Below the pieces are notes generated by a model that searched no databases, was not told the DNA's origin, and was given only the letters and a program-made list of their open reading frames with translations. A DNA stretch of 64,000 bases, taken from NCBI GenBank assembly GCA_019306065.1, contig JAFDMF010000002.1, forward strand, positions 118,297 to 182,296, written 5' to 3'. The translations under genes were made by a program, and so were the position numbers. Positions 7,325 through 16,642 of this stretch are shown here, one piece after another (positions within the stretch are counted from its first letter, which is position 1; the number at the start of each line of letters is the position of its first letter). The DNA is from Deltaproteobacteria bacterium. GTDB taxonomy: Bacteria; Desulfobacterota; Desulfobacteria; Desulfobacterales; JAFDMD01.

Positions 7325-10300
7325 CTAAATCATTCTTTCTATCTCTTTGATTTTAGAATGAAGCATTTTTGCAGATATGACTGTTTTTCTTTTTATCTCT
7401 TGAGCAAATATAAAAATCTTATATTCTTCAAGCATCCAAAAAAAAATTTCTATCTCTTTACGTTTTTCTTTTGTAGTTAATTCAGCCAATTCGGCTATAA
7501 AAGTATTGAGCTTTTTTTTATATTCTATTATTTTTTCCTCTTTTTCCAAATAATTGTAAAAATTTTCAACTCCGCGCAAAGAGCGTCCTTCTATTGTTTT
7601 TACATAACATAAAAGCTCTTTTATTTTTTTGTTATCGTATAAAAAAAGAAAATTTTTAGGCATAAGACTATAAAGCTCTTTTTTTAATCCGCTTAAAAAA
7701 TTAAGTATTTCATAAGAATTATATCTTTGTTCAAAATTTAATATTTGTATATTGGCATTATAAAAAGCCCGTATCAGCAAAAGGGCAAAATTAAGTTTTT
7801 CTACTCCTTTGATAATAATATCTTTCTTTAACTCCTGTAGATAAATAAAAAACTCCTCTTTTTTTCTTATGTTTTTATAAAAAAGTCGTTTTATAACGCT
7901 TTCGTATATATTTTTTTCAAACTCTTTTTGCCCCCCGAAATAAAATGTAATTTTTTCTATATCTTTATCTTTTAAAATAATGCTTTTTTTTAAAAATTTT
8001 AAATCCTGTGCGAGATGTATTTCATAAAGAGATGCTATTCCTTTTTTATGATTTTTTATACTTATATTTTTATCCGAATAAAGAAAAAGCTTTAAATCTT
8101 TTTTGTTATTATTCGAAGCTGTTAAAGCGGGATAAAATACTCGGCTGCTACCGTTTTTTTTTGCAAGGGTTATTTTTTCCGAAATATCTTCAAAACCTAA
8201 CTCATTGATAAGGTTTTTATTATGTAAATCCTCCCATTTTTCTTTAGGATAAAAAAAGTTATCCGCTTTATCCGCTTTTTTAAAGGTTTTGTTTAATGCG
8301 GATTTGTCTCTTGTCGCAACTATTTCTTTTCCTTTTTCATCTATTACGGATACCCGCATCTTTAAATAATCCGGCAAATCGGCTTCTGACCATTCGGAGG
8401 CGGGAATATCTACATTAAAGCGTTTATAAATAAAATCTGACAAAGCGGTAGCCAAAGGTCTGCCGTCTTTTTTAATCTCTTCGGTTATTATTTTTGCAAA
8501 AGAGGATATAGGAATAAGCTCTTTTCTGTATTTTTTCGGAAGTCTTTTTATCATAGCCTCAATTTTTTCGGTAAAAAACCCAGGAACAATCCAATCTATT
8601 CTATTTATATTTAAAAAATTGGCTTTATTTGCGGGAATTTGAAGAGTGACTCCGTCATCCTCTTTTTTAACATTAAAATTGTATCTGTATTTAAGACTTT
8701 TTCCGTCTAATTGCAGCCAGTTAGGAAATTTGGCAAGCTCTTCGGACAAAGGCTGTTTTTCTTGTATATCCTCCTGCTTCATATACAAAAAAGCATCTCC
8801 GCCTTCTAATTTTATAAACCTTTTAAAACTTTTTATATCGTATATATTGCCTATCTTTTTGCTGTAAAAATCATATATGCTTTCTTCCGATACCATTATA
8901 TCTTTTCGCCGGAGCCTGTTTTCTATCTCTATTATATTATTTTCTAATTTCTTATTATGCTCAAGAAACCCAAAAGTATCCTGTATATCTTTTTCCATAA
9001 GAGCGCTTCTTATAAATATTTCGGAAGATTCCGCAGAATTTATTCTTCCGTAAGAAACGCTTCTTCCTTCCGCTATAACAAGCCCGTTTAAAATTACCTT
9101 TTCAAAAGCTACTACTTCGCCTCTTTTTTTCTCCCAATGAGAAGAATAATATAAGTATTTACATTTATCCGCAAAAAGATCTTCAAGCCATTTTGGGTCT
9201 ATGTTTCCGTTAATTCTTGCAAACAAAGCGGATGTTTTGACAAATTCAGCAGATACGACCCATTCTTTTGCCTTATTAAATAAAGCCGAACCCGGAAAAA
9301 TCATAACCTCTTTATCCCCTGCGGCTTTATATATATTTTTCTCTTTTTTAACAGCTATGTTGGATAAAAAACCGCTTAACAAAGCCTTATGAATCGCTTG
9401 ATATTTATCGGAAAAATTCTTATCTTTTTTATTACCTTGCTTGTAATCTTTAGTTTTTATTCTAATTCTATTTTCTTTTATCATCTCTTTGATTTGAAAA
9501 TGAACATTTTCCCATTCAAGCATTCTTTTAAAGGAAAAAAAATTTGCCTTGCAAAACTTCTCCTTTGCTTTTCTTATCTGGGTTTTAGACTTTCCATTTT
9601 CAAAAGCCTCATTGTATCTTTTCCATATATTTAAATAAGATATAAAATCGGAATCGGTATCCGCAAATTTTTTATGAGCTATATCTGACTGTTCGGTTTT
9701 TTCCAAAGGTCTTTCTTTCGGGTCTCGTCCGCTTAATGCAGATACTATTATTAATATTTCGGTTTCGCTTTTTGTTTTAAAAGATTCTATTAATATTGCC
9801 GCAAGTCTGGCGTCTATAGGCATTTTTGCCATAAACGCGCCTTTTTCGGTAAGTATATTTTTTTTATTCTCCTGTTTTATTGCCCCGAGATCGCTTAAAA
9901 GCTTCAATCCATCTCTTATTCTTTTGGGATCAGGCGCGTCTATAAAAAAAAATTTGTAAATATCTCCGAGCCTTAAAAAGAGCATTTTTAATATAACATC
10001 CGCAAGGTTTGATCTTAATATTTCTGGAAGCGTATATAACGGACGGCTGTTATAATCCTCTTCGGAATAAAGCCTTATGCAGATGCCGTTTTCAACCCTT
10101 CCGCATCTGCCTTTTCTTTGCTTCGCACTGCTTTTTGATATGCGGTCTATAGGCAAAGAGGATATTCCTGCTGCGGGATTATATTTTAAAATTCTTGCAA
10201 AACCAGTATCTATTACATATTTAATGCCCTCTATGGTAATTGAAGTCTCGGCAATATTGGTTGCCACTATTATTTTTCTTTTATCAAAACGCTCAAATAT

Positions 10301-11167
10301 ACTAGCCTGCTTTGCCCCTGTAAGCCTTGCATAAAGCGGCAGGATAAAATTTGTTTCCGATTTCTTTTCAAGTTTTTCGCAAGTCTCTTTTATATCCGCT
10401 TCTGTGGGCATAAATATAAGTATATCCCCAAATCGGCTTTCCCGCTCGATTCTATTTACCGCTTTTACCGCCATATCCACATAATCAGCGTTATCCTCTT
10501 TTGCGGAAGGCATATATCTTGTTTCTACAGGAAAGGTTGTGCCTGATACCTCTATTACAGGAGCATTATCAAAGGCTTTTGAAAATTTTTGGGTGTCTAT
10601 GGTGGCGGAGGTTATAATAACCTTTAAATCTTTTCTTTTTTTTAATAAGGTTTTTAAAATTCCGAGAGTAAAATCTATATTTAAACTTCTTTCGTGAGCT
10701 TCGTCTACTATTATTGTATCGTATTGATAAAGATTTTTATCCGTTTGAAGTTCGGTAAGAAGTATGCCGTCTGTCATAACCTTTATATAGGTATTTTTAT
10801 CGGTTTTATCCGAAAATCTTATTTTATAACCTACGGCTTCACCTATATTCGTTTTTAATTCCAAAGCGATTCTTTTAGCCACATAAACTGCGGCAATTCG
10901 TCTTGGCTGGGTGCAGCCTATAATTCCGTTTATTCCCCTTTTTGCCGCAAGACAAAACTGCGGTATCTGAGTTGTTTTGCCAGAGCCTGTTTCTCCTGCG
11001 ATAATTAAAACTCTGTTTCTTAATATAGAAGAGATTATCTCATCTTTTTTTAAAAATATAGGCAAGTTTTTATTAAAATGCGGAATTGGAAGATTTGCTT
11101 TTCGTCTTTTTGTGCGGTTGTATGCTGCATCTTTTAAAAGCGGTTTTTTATATTTTTTATTTTCCAT
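7325..11167 (-). CDS. hrpA: ATP-dependent RNA helicase HrpA
   Basis: A 1280-residue DEAH-box helicase. Walker A GETGSGKT is at 58-65 and motif II DEAH at 155-158, followed by SAT and QRKGRCGRVENG (motif VI). The usual winged-helix/ratchet and OB segments follow, then a long DUF3418 C-terminus, giving the full HrpA length. It unwinds RNA structures and is linked in E. coli to rescue of stalled ribosomes and mRNA processing. The Met at 11167 gives the normal Lys/Arg-rich N-terminus before the helicase core. It stands alone, convergent with the duplicated-domain gene. Confidence 0.95.
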   Translation of the reverse strand: MENKKYKKPLLKDAAYNRTKRRKANLPIPHFNKNLPIFLKKDEIISSILRNRVLIIAGETGSGKTTQIPQFCLAAKRGINGIIGCTQPRRIAAVYVAKRIALELKTNIGEAVGYKIRFSDKTDKNTYIKVMTDGILLTELQTDKNLYQYDTIIVDEAHERSLNIDFTLGILKTLLKKRKDLKVIITSATIDTQKFSKAFDNAPVIEVSGTTFPVETRYMPSAKEDNADYVDMAVKAVNRIERESRFGDILIFMPTEADIKETCEKLEKKSETNFILPLYARLTGAKQASIFERFDKRKIIVATNIAETSITIEGIKYVIDTGFARILKYNPAAGISSLPIDRISKSSAKQRKGRCGRVENGICIRLYSEEDYNSRPLYTLPEILRSNLADVILKMLFLRLGDIYKFFFIDAPDPKRIRDGLKLLSDLGAIKQENKKNILTEKGAFMAKMPIDARLAAILIESFKTKSETEILIIVSALSGRDPKERPLEKTEQSDIAHKKFADTDSDFISYLNIWKRYNEAFENGKSKTQIRKAKEKFCKANFFSFKRMLEWENVHFQIKEMIKENRIRIKTKDYKQGNKKDKNFSDKYQAIHKALLSGFLSNIAVKKEKNIYKAAGDKEVMIFPGSALFNKAKEWVVSAEFVKTSALFARINGNIDPKWLEDLFADKCKYLYYSSHWEKKRGEVVAFEKVILNGLVIAEGRSVSYGRINSAESSEIFIRSALMEKDIQDTFGFLEHNKKLENNIIEIENRLRRKDIMVSEESIYDFYSKKIGNIYDIKSFKRFIKLEGGDAFLYMKQEDIQEKQPLSEELAKFPNWLQLDGKSLKYRYNFNVKKEDDGVTLQIPANKANFLNINRIDWIVPGFFTEKIEAMIKRLPKKYRKELIPISSFAKIITEEIKKDGRPLATALSDFIYKRFNVDIPASEWSEADLPDYLKMRVSVIDEKGKEIVATRDKSALNKTFKKADKADNFFYPKEKWEDLHNKNLINELGFEDISEKITLAKKNGSSRVFYPALTASNNNKKDLKLFLYSDKNISIKNHKKGIASLYEIHLAQDLKFLKKSIILKDKDIEKITFYFGGQKEFEKNIYESVIKRLFYKNIRKKEEFFIYLQELKKDIIIKGVEKLNFALLLIRAFYNANIQILNFEQRYNSYEILNFLSGLKKELYSLMPKNFLFLYDNKKIKELLCYVKTIEGRSLRGVENFYNYLEKEEKIIEYKKKLNTFIAELAELTTKEKRKEIEIFFWMLEEYKIFIFAQEIKRKTVISAKMLHSKIKEIERMI

Positions 11168-11250
11168 TTCATCTGTTTATATTTAGATTTTAAGGGATTA
11201 AATATTTATAGAAAAAAATCCTTCGCGCCGTTAGGTACAAAATATCGTAA

Positions 11251-11289
11251 CAATCATCCTTTTTTGGATCTATAATATAGTCATGAAAG
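11251..11289 (-). repeat. Dispersed repeat family B, diverged copy
   Basis: Read on the minus strand it contains CATGACTATATTATAGATCC followed by AAAAAAGGATGATTG. This matches the family seen at 26.6, 32.9, 35.0 and 51.3 kb. It lies between hrpA and waaA. Confidence 0.5.
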
Positions 11290-11329
11290 TTTCCTATGTA
11301 AAATTTTATAAAAAAATAGGTTAAGTATA

Positions 11330-12589
11330 TTAATAATTACACTGGGTTATAACTTTAGATATATTAAATGCCGCTCCTTTGTTAGAATTTAAAACGTCAT
11401 TATTAGCCTTTCCCATTGTTTCGTTTTTTTTTGGATCTTTTAAAATAGATAAGGCTTTTTTATAAAAATCTTCGGCATCAAAAACCGTTTTTGTTCCTTC
11501 TGATTTTATAAGTGTTTCGTATAGCCGTTTAAAATCGTTTGTATAAACTCCTGTTAAAACCGGCTTTGAATATGCGGCTGGCTCAAGCGGATTATGCCCT
11601 CCCTCATTTATCAGACTCCCGCCCACAAAGGCAAGATCGCATATAGCGTAAAATTTTTTCAATATCCCGATTTTATCAATTATTATTACATCTTTGGAAT
11701 CTGTTATCTTTTTTGTTTTGCTTAACAATGCCGTATTAAAATTTTTAAACAGTTTTAACAGTTCATATCCTCGGAGCGGATTTCTCGGAGCTATAATTAA
11801 GACTAAATCTTTTATTTCCGTTTTTAACTTAAAAAAAGCCTCTTTTATTATTACTTCTTCTCCTTTATGAGTGCTTCCGGCTGTTATGATTTTTTGATTG
11901 GTATTTATTCCGATCTCCGCTTTAAGCGCTTCTATTCGCTTTAAATCGAATAAAGGCGCGTTGAAATCGAATTTGGTATTGCCGGTTATTACAAGCCGTT
12001 CTTCCGGATAACCTAATAATTGAAAAAATTTTTTATGCTTTTTACTTTCAACGCATATAACATCAAAATTTAAAAAAAGTTTTTTAAAAAAAAATTTAAA
12101 TTTAAAAAAAGTTCTTGAAAGTTTGGCATTTATAAGAATAATTGAAATCCCTTTTTTTTTTACAATTGATAAAAAATTAGGCCAAATATCGGTTTCGTTT
12201 ATAACTATCAATGCGGGATTAATTTTTTTTAAAACCTGCTTTACCGAAAAGATAAGATCAAACGGAAAAAAAAACACGCAGCCCACCTTTTTTTTCAAAA
12301 GATTATTAGCTACTACATACCCTGTTTTTGTGGTAACCGAAACTACTATCTCATTTTTGCCGTAAAAATTTCTTAATTGATCAATTAACGGAACAACTGC
12401 CGTAAGCTCTCCTACCGAAAGAGCGTGTATCCAGACGGGGCTTATATTTTTATCCGTTTTAATACCGGTTAACCCAAGCCTTTTTAATACAGTCCTTCTT
12501 CTTTTTGCAAACGCCGAAAAAAAAGGTAAAACCAGTATAAAAAATACCGTAATTAATATATTATATAAAATAATAATAATAGATTCCAT
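11330..12589 (-). CDS. waaA: 3-deoxy-D-manno-octulosonic acid transferase
   Basis: A 419-residue membrane-anchored GT30 enzyme that adds Kdo from CMP-Kdo to lipid IVA on the inner face of the membrane. An N-terminal anchor (about 1-25) precedes the N-domain with PVWIHALSVGELTAV (the Glu of SVGE is catalytic). VINETDIWPN and GNTKFDFN follow, and the C-domain has GSTHKGEE and AFVGGSLINEGGHNPLEPAA. Length matches WaaA/KdtA. The gene is divergent from msbA and in the same area as lpxC, while kdsB, which supplies CMP-Kdo, is near 52 kb. Confidence 0.95.
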   Translation of the reverse strand: MESIIIILYNILITVFFILVLPFFSAFAKRRRTVLKRLGLTGIKTDKNISPVWIHALSVGELTAVVPLIDQLRNFYGKNEIVVSVTTKTGYVVANNLLKKKVGCVFFFPFDLIFSVKQVLKKINPALIVINETDIWPNFLSIVKKKGISIILINAKLSRTFFKFKFFFKKLFLNFDVICVESKKHKKFFQLLGYPEERLVITGNTKFDFNAPLFDLKRIEALKAEIGINTNQKIITAGSTHKGEEVIIKEAFFKLKTEIKDLVLIIAPRNPLRGYELLKLFKNFNTALLSKTKKITDSKDVIIIDKIGILKKFYAICDLAFVGGSLINEGGHNPLEPAAYSKPVLTGVYTNDFKRLYETLIKSEGTKTVFDAEDFYKKALSILKDPKKNETMGKANNDVLNSNKGAAFNISKVITQCNY

Positions 12590-12744
12590 TATTATATCTT
12601 TACAACACCGTTAATTTTCACTACAAAACCGATTTTACGTCCGAAGTTTATCCGTTAAAAAATATGAGTAATTTTTTTTATGGATCGCCTTAAAAATTTA
12701 TCTTTATTAAAGATAGTTAAACACAAAAAAAAATAATTATGAAA

Positions 12745-12832
12745 GGAGACGTTCAAAATTTTTTGTAAGAAGCCGGTAAAGACGTTACATGCAACGTCTC
12801 CGCTTTGCAACTCTGTATCTTTATAAACAGAG
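12745..12832 (+). repeat. Half of family E joined to family A palindrome
   Basis: AGGAGACGTTCAAAATTTTT at 12745 matches the left half of family E. A palindromic GACGTTACATGCAACGTC follows at 12781-12798 and then a CTTTGCAACTCTGTATCTTT tail (family A). It fills the msbA leader region between waaA and msbA, a gap of 313 bp that holds no gene. Confidence 0.6.
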
Positions 12833-12902
12833 GCAACTTAATGTTTATCGGTATAACGTCAATCAGTTTGTTAAATTTTGGATATAACATATAAAGGAGA
12901 AA

Positions 12903-14663
12903 ATGGAAAAAAAAAAATCCGAATCAAAAAAAAAAAAAAACCTTCCCCGTATAATACCTCTGATAAAGGCTCATAAGATAAAATTTTTTTGGGCTGTTTC
13001 ATGTATGCTGCTTGTTGCCGGAACATCCGCGGCATTGGCATGGATAGTCAAACCCGTATTAGACGATATTTTTATAAAAAAAGATATAGATAAGCTTTAC
13101 TTAATATCTGTTAGTATTATTACTATCTTTTTTATAAAAGGATTTGCCTCTTTTATGCATGTATATCTTATGACTTATATAGGACAAAATATTGTAAAAG
13201 CTTTAAGAGACAGGCTTTATAACGCTATAATAAAACTTCCTTTGTCTTTTTTCCATAAAGAGACTACAGGAGTGTTAATGTCGAGAATCACTTATGACGT
13301 TAATATAGTAAAAGATATGTTATCTACTGCGGTTACCAATATAGGTAGAGATTTCTTTACTATTATCTGCCTTACCATATTAATATTTTACCGAGATTGG
13401 AAAATGGCTTTGATAGCCATAATAGTTTTGCCGATAGCATTTTTTCCGGTTTTTGTATTCGGAAAATGGGTTCGTAAAATAAGCGCTATGGTTCAGACTG
13501 CTATGGGAAAGTTAAATATATTTTTACATGAAACCTTTGCCGGAAATAAAATAGTAAAAGCATTCGGGACAGAAGCTTTTGAAAAGGAACGTTTTTTTAA
13601 AAAAAGCGCCGAGCTTTTAAAAATGGAGATGAAAGCGGTTATTCCAGATAAAGGGGGCTCCTGTATAATAGAATTTTTTACAGGACTTGGCATCGCTGTT
13701 GTAATCTTTTATGGGGGACTTCGCGTTATAAAAAGCGAAATAACGCCGGGAACATTCTTTTCTTTTATTATGGCAGTCGGACTTCTTTATGATCCAATAA
13801 GGCGGATAGCCCCTTTAAACAGCATAGTTCAGCGCGGACTTACGGCGGTTGAAAGAATATTTGATATTATAGAAAGAAAAACCGACATTAAAGAAGCGCC
13901 AAATCCGGTTACAATCGGAAATAAAATCAATAATATTATATTTAAAAATGTCTCCTTCGGATATAACGACAAAGAAAATGTATTACACGATATAGATATT
14001 GAGGTTAAAGCCGGCGAAATTTTAGCTTTGGCAGGAACCAGCGGAGGCGGTAAAACCTCGTTTGTAAATCTAATTCCCAGATTTTACGATGCGACCAAAG
14101 GAATCCTTTTAATTGACGGAATTAATATAAAAAAGTTTACTTTAAAATCGCTCAGAAAAAATATAGCTATAGTAACTCAAGAGCCTATACTTTTTAACGA
14201 TACCATAAAAAACAATATATCTTACGGCAAGCCGGATGCCTCCGATAAAGAGATAGAAAATGCGACAAAAGCAGCCTTTGCTTTTGATTTTATTAAAGAA
14301 TTTCCGAAAGGATTCGAGACGAATATAGGAGAGCTCGGCGGCAGACTTTCCGGGGGCGAAAAACAGCGTATATGTATAGCAAGAGCATTGCTAAAAAATG
14401 CGCCCGTATTGATTTTAGACGAAGCCACATCCTCTCTTGACGCAAATGCCGAAATGTTAGTGCAAGAGGCGCTTGAAAATTTAATGAAAGGAAGAACTAC
14501 CTTTATAATTGCTCACAGACTTTCTACCATAAGACATGCGGATAGAATTTTAGTTTTTGAAAAAGGAAGAATATTCGAACAAGGAAATCATAATCAGCTT
14601 ATTAAAAAACAGGGGGTATATTATAAACTTTATAACATGCAGATGAATTTACAAACCGATTAA
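12903..14663 (+). CDS. msbA: Lipid A export ABC transporter MsbA
   Basis: This 586-residue half-transporter has an N-terminal six-helix membrane domain (about 25-320) and a C-terminal nucleotide-binding domain. The latter contains Walker A GTSGGGKT, a Q-loop with TQEPILFND, signature LSGGEKQR, Walker B VLILDEATSSLD and an H-loop IIAHRLSTI. It flips lipid A-core across the inner membrane as a homodimer. The N-terminus is very Lys-rich (AAA codon runs). AAAGGAGAA sits just before the ATG. Placement beside waaA and near lpxC supports MsbA rather than another exporter. Confidence 0.93.
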   Translation: MEKKKSESKKKKNLPRIIPLIKAHKIKFFWAVSCMLLVAGTSAALAWIVKPVLDDIFIKKDIDKLYLISVSIITIFFIKGFASFMHVYLMTYIGQNIVKALRDRLYNAIIKLPLSFFHKETTGVLMSRITYDVNIVKDMLSTAVTNIGRDFFTIICLTILIFYRDWKMALIAIIVLPIAFFPVFVFGKWVRKISAMVQTAMGKLNIFLHETFAGNKIVKAFGTEAFEKERFFKKSAELLKMEMKAVIPDKGGSCIIEFFTGLGIAVVIFYGGLRVIKSEITPGTFFSFIMAVGLLYDPIRRIAPLNSIVQRGLTAVERIFDIIERKTDIKEAPNPVTIGNKINNIIFKNVSFGYNDKENVLHDIDIEVKAGEILALAGTSGGGKTSFVNLIPRFYDATKGILLIDGINIKKFTLKSLRKNIAIVTQEPILFNDTIKNNISYGKPDASDKEIENATKAAFAFDFIKEFPKGFETNIGELGGRLSGGEKQRICIARALLKNAPVLILDEATSSLDANAEMLVQEALENLMKGRTTFIIAHRLSTIRHADRILVFEKGRIFEQGNHNQLIKKQGVYYKLYNMQMNLQTD

Positions 14664-14782
14664 GCTTGTAATTACAGAACGTTATTATTGACATGTGCTT
14701 GCTAATAGCTTACCTTTGTATCAGGATGAATTTATAAAATATAACTTTGAATTTTATAAAATTAATTTAAAGAGATAAAAAT

Positions 14783-15116
14783 ATGTATGATGGTTTATGG
14801 ACGGTAGAATTTGTTGCCACGATTCATCGATATGGAAACGGCGTATTGGTATTCAACCAAAACAGGCTTTTAGGGGGAGACGCTGGTTATTATTATTCCG
14901 GAAAGTACAACATTGATGATAAAAAAATCTAGAAAACTACAAATACCTTACAGAACACATTAATTATTTATTAAAAGAAAAAATAAAAAAAACAGCCCAA
15001 TCCCCGAAGAAATGAAACGTGATTTTTATGCGTTAAGCGGTCTTTTTTATGTTGCAGATACCCATTTTTCTTTATTAAAGCAGAAACAATCAGAACAGAT
15101 TCTAATTAAGTCATAA
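14783..15116 (+). pseudogene. Frameshifted gene with GrlR-like N-terminus
   Basis: ATG at 14783 gives 49 codons starting MYDGLWTVEFVATIHRYGNG and containing LLGGDAGYYYSGKY, a pattern I associate with GrlR-like (T3SS regulator fold) proteins; a TAG then stops it at 14932. Shifting frame at the A7 run 14921-14927 continues as NLENYKYLTEHINYLLKEK. A second shift at the A8 run 14985-14992 continues as NSPIPEEMKRDFYALSG to a stop at 15116. The pieces together would make about 112 residues. The GrlR-like label rests on the first segment only. Confidence 0.4.
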
Positions 15117-15173
15117 TAAAAATATTAATATATCATCATAGAAAAAACTGCTTTATGTCTGAATATCTAAAGT

Positions 15174-15624
15174 TTGCCAACCCCCTTTCTTGAAAATAAA
15201 AAACGTTTTAAGCCAAAGCTTACAATAAACCAAATAGCAAAATTATGTATAAAAGGAGAAGATATACCCAAGAAGATAACAATCCGAATTGGTGAAACCG
15301 CCCCTTTTTATTCGATAAAACATGCTCAATCTATCAAATCCGCCCCCTTATGTGCAGGGTTCAAATATCGGAACATAACTGTAAAAAAATGGTTATTCCC
15401 TTATAGATCCTTTTATTCTTACGATAAATAACATCTTTTTACAATACATAGAACATATTGACTTTAAAGGGTATTTCGGAAATCTTGCGGATATGCGTAT
15501 CATCCTTTCAAAAAAGGATAATACGGTAAAAAAAATTTGTTATATGTTGCAAAAAAAAGATAAAAATAGTAATGAATTTCAGACTTTTACTAACACAGAA
15601 AAATATATAACTATTCGGATATAA
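15174..15624 (+). pseudogene. Possible broken ORF of unknown function
   Basis: A TTG-initiated frame at 15174 runs 85 codons to 15431. Moving frame at the A7 run 15383-15389 gives a second open stretch (NGYSLIDPFILTINN, then HIDFKGYFGNLADMRII) to TAA at 15622-15624. The two halves could be one ~150-residue protein broken by one base. No family is recognised and there is no ribosome site. The whole 14664-15630 gap looks like decayed coding sequence. Confidence 0.25.
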
Positions 15625-15630
15625 TTAATA

Positions 15631-16503
15631 ATGTATAATAAAACTAATCAAAAAACAATAGCTAACGCTATTGTATGTAAAGGAATAGGACTCCATTCCG
15701 GCGAGGATGTTTTTATAAAAATAAAGCCTGCTCCGGTTAATCACGGAATAAGATTTATCAGAAAAGATTTGCCGAATTATCCCGAAATATCCTCTCATTT
15801 TAATATGGTGATAGATACCACTTTAGCAACTGTTTTGGGAAACGGAAACGGCGCTATTGTTTCTACTATTGAGCATTTAATGGCTTGCTTTTCCGGTTTG
15901 GGGATAGATAATGCAGTCGTAGAAACCAACCGGTATGAAATTCCTATTATGGACGGAAGCGCCGCGCCTTTTGTAGAAGCTATAACGAAAGCCGAAATTG
16001 TAGAACAGAATAAACCGAAAATTTTTTTTATAGTCAACAAACCTATAATTCTTCAAAAAAATCAACAATATGCCGCTATTTATCCGAATTCCTCATTTAA
16101 AATAACATGTTCGATTCAATTTGACCATCCATTAATAAAAAATCAGTCTTATTCTCTTGAAGTTACGCCGGAAAATTTTATAAATTATATAGCAAAAGCA
16201 AGAACTTTCGGATTTCTTAATAATATTCAATACATGAAACAAAACGGGCTGGCAAAAGGAGGCTCGCTTGACAATGCCGTAGTAATTGACGAAAACGGAA
16301 TACTTAATAAAGAAGGCCTCCGTTTTAAAGATGAATTCGTAAGGCATAAAATATTGGATTGTTTGGGAGATTTTTCTTTAATAGGAATGCCTATTATAGG
16401 ACATATAAAAGTGCATAAATCAGGACATGCTTTTAATCATCTGTTTTTAAAAAAAATTTTTGAAGAAAAAAAGTCATGGGAAACAAAATCAGCCCCCGTC
16501 TGA
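15631..16503 (+). CDS. lpxC: UDP-3-O-acyl-N-acetylglucosamine deacetylase
   Basis: This zinc enzyme of 290 residues catalyses the committed step of lipid A synthesis in the cytosol. IGLHSGEDV lies at the N-terminus, EHLMA holds zinc ligand His82, RHKILD supplies His239 and Asp243, and KSGHAFNH supplies the catalytic His266. All catalytic residues are present. It lies downstream of msbA on the same strand but separated by the decayed 1-kb region, so it probably has its own promoter. Confidence 0.96.
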   Translation: MYNKTNQKTIANAIVCKGIGLHSGEDVFIKIKPAPVNHGIRFIRKDLPNYPEISSHFNMVIDTTLATVLGNGNGAIVSTIEHLMACFSGLGIDNAVVETNRYEIPIMDGSAAPFVEAITKAEIVEQNKPKIFFIVNKPIILQKNQQYAAIYPNSSFKITCSIQFDHPLIKNQSYSLEVTPENFINYIAKARTFGFLNNIQYMKQNGLAKGGSLDNAVVIDENGILNKEGLRFKDEFVRHKILDCLGDFSLIGMPIIGHIKVHKSGHAFNHLFLKKIFEEKKSWETKSAPV

Positions 16504-16543
16504 TGAAAGAAGTATGTTTATGGGGTTGCAGACGGAGGCTTTT
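16492..16543 (+). terminator. Probable intrinsic terminator after lpxC
   Basis: GCCCCCGTCTG (16492-16502) pairs with CAGACGGAGGC (16529-16539) with one mismatch, followed by TTTT. The left arm overlaps the last lpxC codons and stop. The loop is long (26 nt) and the T-run short, so strength is uncertain. Confidence 0.5.
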
Positions 16544-16642
16544 GGCAGGGAAAACCCGAAAGGCATTCCCCCGACTCCATTTTAATATATAACCGTAAAC
16601 GGCTTGCAGGTCAAATTATAAAGATTATATCAATTAGGAGAA

